64,000 bases of DNA from Sambucus nigra (lineage: Eukaryota; Streptophyta; Magnoliopsida; Dipsacales; Adoxaceae): contig OX422215.1 in assembly GCA_949130495.1 (NCBI GenBank), positions 68,401,244 through 68,465,243 of the forward strand. The letters are read 5' to 3'. Of this stretch, positions 56,291 through 64,000 are shown piece after piece. The first letter of the stretch is position 1. Each line of letters begins with the position of its first letter. The position numbers were made by a program, and so were the translations under genes. Below the pieces are notes generated by a model. It ran no database searches. It saw only the letters and a list, made by a program, of their open reading frames with translations, and was not told where the DNA came from.

Positions 56291-57179
56291 GTGGCATCGC
56301 GGGCCCCGAGCGCGAGGGGAGAGAGCTAGGTGTAATGGTAGGAGCGAGAGCGCTTATCTATTAGTCTTTCACCTTCCCCCAAGGTTATATAATCGGTTTG
56401 AGTTTAGACTCGGTGACTTGCCCCTGGAAGATGTTTGACCCCATGTTCAGTTTGAGTTACACACCCCTAGTTCTTAGCCTAGTCCTAAGTGTGCTTTGTG
56501 CGATAAGGTGTTCGGTTGGTTTATTCAGAGCCACCGATTTGTTTTATATATTAACAAATAAAAGATTTGGGTAAGCTCTTTAGGGCTGATCCTAAGGCAA
56601 GTTTTAAGTCTATGGTTGGCCCAAAGATTCTTGTAGCGCGGGTTCGAGAATCAGGTTGCGATTAGACGATTATCAAAGGTATTAGTCACCCCAATTGTTA
56701 TTTATGGTTCCTTAATTTGATGCTTATTATTTCTCCTAACATTAATTGATTACTTTTTAGTTAATTTTAGAATTTTTTTAGAGACCTCTTGTTGAGAATC
56801 CATTAATTATACATAGCTTCTTAGGTAGGAAAGTGGTATCCGTGAGAGGTATAATAACATCACTTCAACCGCTGCAAATACACAACATTGCTTGTGTATG
56901 AATCTGTGCTTGTTTTTGTATAACGGATGGCAGTTATTGTGAATGTAGGTATGCAAGAAACTCAATTTTGAGATAGTTTGATATCTCATTTGAGGTTTGG
57001 GTAGAGACATAAATGTGAGAGATAACTGCATCTTGATAAAAAAAACTTTTCGTATATTTCGTCGTTGCTTGAAAATCTCCTTTAATCAAAATCATCAAAA
57101 TACCTAATATAATATCAAACTCAAATGTAGAGCGGTAAGTAAGGATGTAAATCCACATCAAGGGGGTAAGCTAGAGACA
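56291..57179. other. Fragment resembling Tat LTR/leader, then unassigned
   Basis: Around 56520-56700 the text (cagagccaccgatttgtttt...gggtaagctct; aaaggtattagtcacccc) resembles the region following the LTR end and U5 in Tat elements (compare gagtcgccagtctatttt and aaggtattaggcaccc at 6844-6990). The rest (56760-57179) is unassigned. Confidence 0.4.
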
Positions 57180-59668
57180 AACTCAATTGTAATTTAATTT
57201 TTATTTTCTTTTTTGGATTTAACTTTTTCTAATTCTTTTAAGCTTTTTCAAATATTAAAACAATTAGGGTGAGGATGTGAAATAACACTAAACTATATGG
57301 AAGATCAAATTACAAACTAAAAAGTGACTAAAATGAAAAATAAAGCCTAACACAAAAATACGAGATAAAGTGAGGGAAATAAATGTGAGAACAATCAAGG
57401 AGTGAGATTAGACCATAAATTTTAGCTATTCTAACTAATTAATTTAATTAATTGAATTCTCCCAAATTAATATCAAACTTACAAATCAACTTTCGTTGCA
57501 AATGTAATTTTAATAGAAACCTTTTAAAAAAATTAAGTTTAACACCTCATAACTCTAGAAAAATAGAACTACACTCCTTTTAATTAATCACTCGCTAGGA
57601 TCGATCGATTAAAATTTATGCAAATCTAGAAAATGAATTTTAGAGTTGAAATCCAAGGAATAAAACCACACCTAAGAAACTCCTATCTCTAGTTCGAATC
57701 TAAAATGTGTATTATAACTAGAATTTCGATTTTCTCTCGAAAATCATTTACCCTCTCTCGAAGAGTAAATTTAAGGGTGAGGGATCAAAATTAATATTCA
57801 AACGGAATTTTCAAGTAATCAAACTAATTAAATTAAAATAACATCAAATAGGGGTTCACCCCATCCCTTGAAAGGGGGTTTAGCCTAACATGGTTTGAAA
57901 TTTGACAAATTGATAATCAAAGGCATAAAATAAATGAGAAGAGAAGAGAAAAATCAAACCCAATCTCTTGAAGTGAAATTGAACTCTTATTTCCTTAAAA
58001 TTAAGAACAATCCATCCAATATGAGCATCCAACAATAATCAATTCAATATAATACTCAATTGAATTACTCACAATTTCACTCAATAATCTCTAATAAAAA
58101 TAAATAAAATAAAACTATTTACAAATAATTTTTCTACCTAATTTATTTTCTACTCTAACTATCTCTCTCTACAAATTGATAAGTCTTCAAATGGGGTCTT
58201 CCATCTTATATAGTAGGCACATGGAGCATGGGGGTATAGTTGGAAGAATTAAGGTGCAAGAGTATGAGGTGTGTGCACATGGGGTCAAAATAGGGAAATG
58301 CACAAATGTGCATGGGTTGTGTGAGGTCATGTGGATGAGGGGTGAATGAGGGTATTTTGGAAAGTTGGGTTAAAATAGGTAGTTGGGGGTATTTGTGAAA
58401 AAATTGAGGGTAAAAGGTTGAAATGGTTTTAAGTGGTTTTAATAAGACACATGGGTTTTTATTTTGTTTTGGCTTTGTGCTTTTGAACATATACACGATT
58501 TTGGCATTGGGTTGAAATGGGTACAGGGGTAAAAAAGAAAAGGAGACATGGGTCCTTGGGTACTTGGATGGGTATTTGAACTCGGGTCATGGCTGGAGGT
58601 TTTGGAATTTGTTGGATAGGTAGGAGGGTTTGGGTTGGTTAGATCGGGGCCTTGAGTTTGGAAGGTTGTGGTTGCGACAGTTGGGTCGTGTCGGGTTCGC
58701 TGGAATCGGGTTTGGTTTGGGTTATTGGTTTCACGGTTTCAGGCGTCAGATTATGAGTTGGACCGGGGGTCGCGGGTTGACTTCGGTGGGTAGCTGTGTA
58801 GGTGTTGTGGGGTGTTGGAAGTATAATCTGGGAAATGGATATATGAGATGGGTAGGTGGGTTTAATTGGTGGTTGGATTTTTGGTGAGAGGAGAGAGAAA
58901 AAGGTTGAGGTTGAAGATGATGAAGGGAGTAGTTAGGTGTGTGAAGGTGTAGGAAGTTCGGGTGTATGGGAATGAGGGTGAGGGTGAGTGATTATGTTTG
59001 GGTGTATGTATGGCATAGGGTATTTAGGGTGTGAGGGGTTGTGTGTGTGTTTATTTTGTGACCCTAAAAAAACTATCTAACTAAAACTAATAAAACTAAA
59101 AATTAAATCCTAAAAAATAAAAATAAAAACTTAAATAAAATAAGAACTCAAGTCCTAAAACAATAAACTAATAAAAGTAAAAAATAAATTCCTAAAACTT
59201 AAAAATAAAAAACTAAAGACCTGCAAAAAAAGTAAATCCAAATAAAACTAAAAAAAATAAATGAATTCCTAAAAAAAATAATCTTAATAAATAAAATAAA
59301 AACTAAAAACTAAAAAAAACTAAAAATCAAAATAAAACAACATTAAATAAAAAGAAATAAAAAATAAATCCTAAAAATTAAAACGATTCAAACTAAAAGT
59401 TAAAAATATAAAAAACTCGAAAGGGAACAACTCAAACACACACAGCTCGGGAGAGAGTTTAGGCCATGTTCGGGTAGGCTAGGGTTACGAAATTGGTAAT
59501 TAGCTCCATAATCCGCACAATTGCCTTGAAATAGGCGTTTGGACACCGCAATGTGCATTCGACCTACAAAATACACAATAAAGCGCATAAGACACAAATT
59601 GCCGAGAATAAGCAACTAAAGTATGTCTATTCGGGGTATAAAATGTACAGTTTTGGGTGCTTATCACA
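57180..59668 (-). repeat. 3' LTR of a non-autonomous element (left end uncertain)
   Basis: In element sense it begins TGTGATAAGCACCC at 59668, right after a polypurine tract. A minus-strand TATA box (CTATATAAG, about 58204-58212) follows a long purine/pyrimidine-biased U3. The end near 57180 is a rough estimate because no internal boundary or target duplication is visible. Open frames inside (for example the glycine- and tryptophan-rich one at 58630-58887) are not recognisable proteins. Confidence 0.6.
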
Positions 59669-59680
59669 CCACCCCCAAAC
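59669..59680 (-). promoter_or_regulatory. Polypurine tract
   Basis: Minus strand GTTTGGGGGTGG directly precedes the LTR start; such a G-rich block primes plus-strand DNA synthesis in LTR elements. Confidence 0.7.
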
Positions 59681-62282
59681 AGATCGTTGCTAGTCCTCGA
59701 GCAATAAGATAGAGAGAACGAGAAAGATAAGTAAGCAAAAGTGTACCACTTTCGCGGGCACTTGCGATTGCACTTATCATGTGCAACAAGCCTTTAAACC
59801 TATAGGTTGCTCTACACGACGAGTTGTGTCTCGTGAGGGTTTACAGGGAATATTCCCACAAAATTCTTATTTGCAAAAGGCAGTCAATCTCTTATTAGAC
59901 GTAGAATAATTGCATAATCCATCACGAGGTAAATATTTTGAGAAATACAAGCTAGAATGTGTAAAAAGTTTAGCTAAGTAAATACTCAAGGCACATCCTT
60001 CCTAGAACTCAACGTCTGTAGTGTGAATCAGTCAAAAGGGTAGAGTATCATAAGAGTAATTCCTAGATTGCCTCTTCGGAGTCAACGCTTCAACTTTAAA
60101 TCTCACTAGATATAGCTCTCTCAAACGAACTCTCGAGATTTGGGTTAGTATATTGCTCTTGTGTGTGAGGAGGTGAGTAAATGTAAGCAAGTTCAAACGT
60201 CTCACACACACATAAGAAAGAACGTATATTACGAAAAAAAATTGATCTCATGAAAGAATATTAATCACTATAGTGAGAACGTCGAGTTATTCACCACGCT
60301 GACTTTCATTTCCCCGAACACCTAGGGGAAATATGGATGATAATGGGTGAGGGGGAAATGAAATGAGGTAAGATGGTATGAGGTAGGATAGGATAGAACG
60401 GTGAGTGATGGATGTGTGAAATGATGGATGTAAAATGGATGGATATGCGATAAGATTGAGAAGAGTGTATAACACTTGAAGAACAAATGTCTTTATTAAA
60501 AAAGAACTAACTACAAAACTCTCTATTTTTTTTTCTTTTCTTTTCTTTTTTCACTTTTTCTTTTCTTTTTCTCTATATTATTTTTTTTCTATTTTTGTTA
60601 TTTTTTTCTTTTTTTTTTCAAACCAACAATGAAGACATTTATATTTGAAATCAACACTCTTTTTCTCAATATGATGGATGATATATGAATATGGTGGGGT
60701 ATGTATATGGATGGGGAGAATATGGAAAGGTAATGGGAATGTAATGGGTGAGTGAATGGAAATGTGATATGAAAAAGTTGTAAGTGTATGGATGATAACC
60801 TAGTGATCGGGACAAATTTTAAGACACACGTTTCTTAAAACTCGAAAGTGATGTCATTCTCAGTGATTAAGCCAGCAATGAAGAATAATGAGATCATACA
60901 ATAATTAAGTGCGGACCCAAATGAAGTTGAATCGACTTGTGACTCGGAGATTGTGTAAAACTCTCTGAAAGGGTGAAAGGCACGAATCTCACAAGCTAAA
61001 GTCTCTACTAGTGATCCTTAAGGTTCTCTTTAGAATTGTAGTACTCCTCAACTCTAAACTGTAGTGACACGATAAGTGCGTAAATTTTGTTGAGTCTAGA
61101 AATTCATGGTGCAAAATGCCTTGTTACATATTACATATGCTAATTATAAAAGATAAACCCTCTAGCTTGATTCCTAGACTTAAAAGATGGATGATAAAAA
61201 ATTCACGTCAATGATTGAGATGAAAGAAACTGCACGAAAATTTTAAAAATCAGGTTTAAAAATCAAAAATTTTCAAAAGAGGCACAATTTTGATAAAATT
61301 TCCCCACCCCCAAACAAAAAGGAACATCGTCCTCGATGTTAGGTAAAATGATTTTTAAAATTGAGAGCATAAGGTAGGAAAAAGATTACCATAATCAACC
61401 GCTAATGAAGTGGACAAATATCGTCAAGAATAAACTTGAGTAAGCGATAAGAGAAAAAGATGTGTACAAGTCTATAACATAGTAAAGCATTGGGTGGTGT
61501 GATCGACCACCCCCAAACAAGATGAGACTAGTACAATAAACGCGGGCTGCCTCCTGATAGCGCTAAGTTTAATGTCTTCGGCCAGACCAAAGGGATATCA
61601 CCCTAAGGATAGGATCTATGAAAGCATGGGGCGACAGAAAATTGGGTGATGAGAATCACCCCCAAACAAGACTGAAGCATCAACCTTGTTGGATCAGGGC
61701 TAATAATGTTCAATGCACTTGCATGGCGAAGTGCATCACACGATGCAAAGCATCATTGGACCATAGGCGGGTGGGTATTAGGGTAGAGGTGAGGGTTGAA
61801 AGGGTGAAGAGGTATCGGCCACGGGCCTTGTTGAGCTTAAAGGCGAGGGAAACTAGGGTCCTATAAGCATGTTGCTCTAATTGGCGAGGGAGGCAAAATG
61901 GTTTGAAAAGTGTAATGGGGTGGGCCTCATAAAAATCACACGATCGTTTTGTGAATGGACGATAATAATGATCGTGCCGTGACACACCAGGGAGCTATCT
62001 ATGGGTAAAATCAACACCATAAGATAGTGGCGGGCATAGGGTAACAAGCTCGATGTAACGAAAGTAGAGAGTAGCACTAAAATTACTCTCATGGGTGGGG
62101 GGTGGTTTCAGGTGAGGATCTAAAAATGTATATGGAAACTTGAAATGTGTAAAATCAAAATCCAAGCTAGGTGGTGGGGTGCAAGGGACAATGTGTGGGT
62201 CAGGTGGGATAAACGGTGGAGGAAGATGATCCAACTCAAGTGTGGGAGACACACACTCATTGGGAGGAGTAAAGGAATACTC
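59681..62282 (-). other. Non-coding 3' internal region of the element
   Basis: 2.6 kb between the gag-like ORF and the polypurine tract, with no pol domain on either strand. It contains T-rich runs (60520-60620), a gatgga-rich low-complexity stretch (60320-60440, again 60660-60800), and the phrase caccacccccaaaca(a/g) recurring at about 59667, 61505 and (variant) 61300. Confidence 0.6.
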
Positions 62283-63642
62283 TCAAGGGAGTGTGGTTTC
62301 TAAAGATGGAGTTGTCAACTTCTCCATAGGAGTAGCATTGGTAAATGTGGTGGGTGGGTAAGACGAGGCACCTAGATCTACGATAGAGGAATTTCTAGAA
62401 ATATCAGTCTCAAAGGGAGCCATGCATGGTGAGACATCATTCATATCCGAATAGTTAGGAACTATCATGGATTCTGTCTCGAGAAAATGGTGAGCATTCG
62501 TAGCCCGAGCTAACCTAAAAGATATGGGTATGTCAGCGACATATGCAATTGGGGCATAAGGTAAAAGTTCGGGCATATTTTTGGATATCTCGGGAGTGGG
62601 AATAGGAATAGGAATAGGAATAGGAACCTCAAAGTGGGGTTCAGGTGGACATGGTGGAATTTGATCAGGCTCACTATCAAAATTTAAGTCAACACAATTG
62701 TCGACTTGAGGCCATACCATAGAATGGGCTCAACTTCGAGATTCTCGAGAGGATAGGATTGGTCACACTCAAAATCTGTGTCATAAGAGGACACATCATC
62801 ATCACACTCAGGTGCAACAATGGGTGGATCCATGGGAATATCCGACTCTCTCGCACACTCAAATTCATTTAACCTTTGTTCAAGCCTTTGGAGATCTTGA
62901 GTTTGAATTTGAGTGGCTTGCTCTTGCTCGATGATAAATTGTTGCAAGAGTGTCTCGAGAGCGGAGGTCGATGGTGGTGGTGGTGAAGTGACGGGTGGTG
63001 GTGGTGTTTGAGGTGGACACAACTCGCTACTATCATGAGTGTACGAGAATACTCAAATGAAGTGTGTGGAGTGGGGCCAAGTTCATCATACACGAAAGGA
63101 TCGCTTTCGTGATGGATAAATGGTTGATACTCATGGGGTGCGTAGTGAGGGTACTAATCGTGAATGGGTGCACAAGGTTGCCATGACGACTGTTGGAACA
63201 TGTGAGGATCCACAACATCAGGTTGAGATTTGTATTGCATGGAAGGGTGATCAGGCCTCCACGAATAACTAGGGTACTAAAAACACTCGGGATTGGGTGT
63301 ATTGGGATAGTAGGCTGAGGTGGGTTCCGGAACAGTGTCATATGGATACACATGTTCCATAGTGGGTTCGTAGGGATATGGTAAGTAAGGGCACTCATGG
63401 GACAAGTGATCGGCATAGGAACAATGGGTGCACGATAAGGTACGCGACACGTCGACACTTGGCACCGAGGGTGATGGAATAGGAGGTGCGTGCATAGATG
63501 GTGTAAGAGTATCAACGGTACTCGTGAGAGAGGTGAAACCGCTAAGAATATCATAAAGAGACAGCTCGGGATCACTCTCACACGTGTCGCGTGTCAATGT
63601 GAAATGACCAAAGTAGTCCCGTAAGGGACGTTCTTCGGCCAT
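62283..63642 (-). pseudogene. Gag-like ORF of a non-autonomous LTR element
   Basis: The likely start is the ATG at 63642 (MAEERPLRDYFGHF), because the 78 codons upstream lie in low-complexity leader with tandem gaagaaaatatttttggattt repeats. A CCHC knuckle C71-X2-C74-X4-H79-X4-C84 follows, then P/Y-rich sequence. After in-frame stops near 63277 and 63155 and a frame change, the product continues with a coiled coil (ETLLQQFIIEQEQATQIQTQDLQRLEQRLNEFE, about 62860-62970). After another shift an acidic/proline-rich tail includes PIPIPIPIPTP (near 62600). The start resembles gypsy gag N-termini, but the capsid core seems absent. The knuckle suggests RNA binding; the rest is unassigned. Confidence 0.65.
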
Positions 63643-64000
63643 GAGGAAAATATATATTTTTTTTGGAGTTTTCTTTTTAAAATTTTCAAAAGGAAAGAAA
63701 ATATTTTTGGATTTTCTAAAAATAATGGAAGAAAATATTTTTGGATTTTTGTGAAAAATAAAGGAAGAAAATATTTTTGGATTTTTTTTTGGAAGAAAAT
63801 AGTGAGAAAAATAGGTGGACTCTTGATTTTGGACGAACCAACTAAAATCGACTATCGAAAAATGAATTGAACTCACACGTAAGTTAAGGAGAATTCCTAA
63901 CTAGCACATAGCCAATTTTTATCTTCAAAATTAGTGAAAGGGTAGTCAAATTTTAATTAAGTCCGTGGGCGATAAAAATTATGAAAATCTTTGTGATCGC
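63643..64000 (-). other. 5' leader of the same element, runs off the window
   Basis: Untranslated leader with three imperfect copies of gaagaaaatatttttggattt (about 63690-63800). The primer-binding site and 5' LTR are not seen before the window ends. Confidence 0.5.

Noticed and set aside
58630..58887. Glycine/tryptophan-rich open frame
   Set aside because: Located in the U3 part of an LTR read from the opposite strand; composition reflects GGT/TGG-rich DNA, not a protein.
59400..59615. 71-codon minus-strand open frame (LCLMRFIVYFVGRMHIAV...)
   Set aside because: Falls at the start of the 3' LTR of the non-autonomous element; no protein similarity recognised.

Overview
The window looks like a flowering plant, most likely a eudicot: it is AT-rich, has GT-AG introns, and is packed with plant repeat families (Ty3/gypsy Tat-lineage and chromovirus-like LTRs, Ty1/copia, a tRNA-derived SINE, a DUF4283-type LINE ORF1, Mutator-type MITEs, FAR1/MULE and plant-mobile-domain genes). 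It is an accessory, retrotransposon-dominated stretch holding one recognisable host gene. All calls come from reading the sequence; no database search was possible.

Layout. 1-8618: 5' part of a minus-strand Tat-lineage gypsy element (integrase end cut by the window edge; 5' LTR 6726-8618; primer-binding site 6706-6724 matching a tRNA-Arg 3' end). 8619-about 18060: a minus-strand host gene encoding an NT-C2 (EEIG1/EHBP1-type) protein, with four coding exons (9221-13700), an untranslated first exon near 17853 and a 4.1-kb leader intron filled with tandem repeats, MITE copies and a solo LTR. The Tat element sits where the gene's next exon is expected. 18396-22227: LTR plus a four-exon plus-strand ORF, the 3' remnant of another Tat-type element. 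22228-25250: foldback elements, microsatellite and minisatellite. 25430-27315 and 43588-44000: one plant-mobile-domain (PMD) pseudogene split in two by a complete 16.3-kb minus-strand Tat element (27316-43587; 1415-bp LTRs; target duplication CATGG). That element carries its own plus-strand PMD ORF behind what looks like a separate promoter. 44101-45903: chromovirus-like LTR. 45904-47178: FAR1-related/MULE transposase pseudogene. 48048-52300: decayed copia element split by an LTR. 52340-52505: foldback. 53200-54840: LINE ORF1 remnant. 54960-56290: 5' end of a plus-strand gypsy element. About 57180-64000: 3' LTR and body of an apparently non-autonomous gag-only element.

How it fits together. 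Nearly all element genes are broken by stops and frameshifts, so this is a graveyard of nested insertions. The relative order is readable: PMD gene, then Tat element, then MITE inside it; leader intron repeat, then MITE, then amplification, then solo LTR. The most notable feature is the repeated association of plus-strand (antisense) PMD or Transposase_28-like ORFs with minus-strand Tat elements. I found no convincing evidence of a wholly new biological system.
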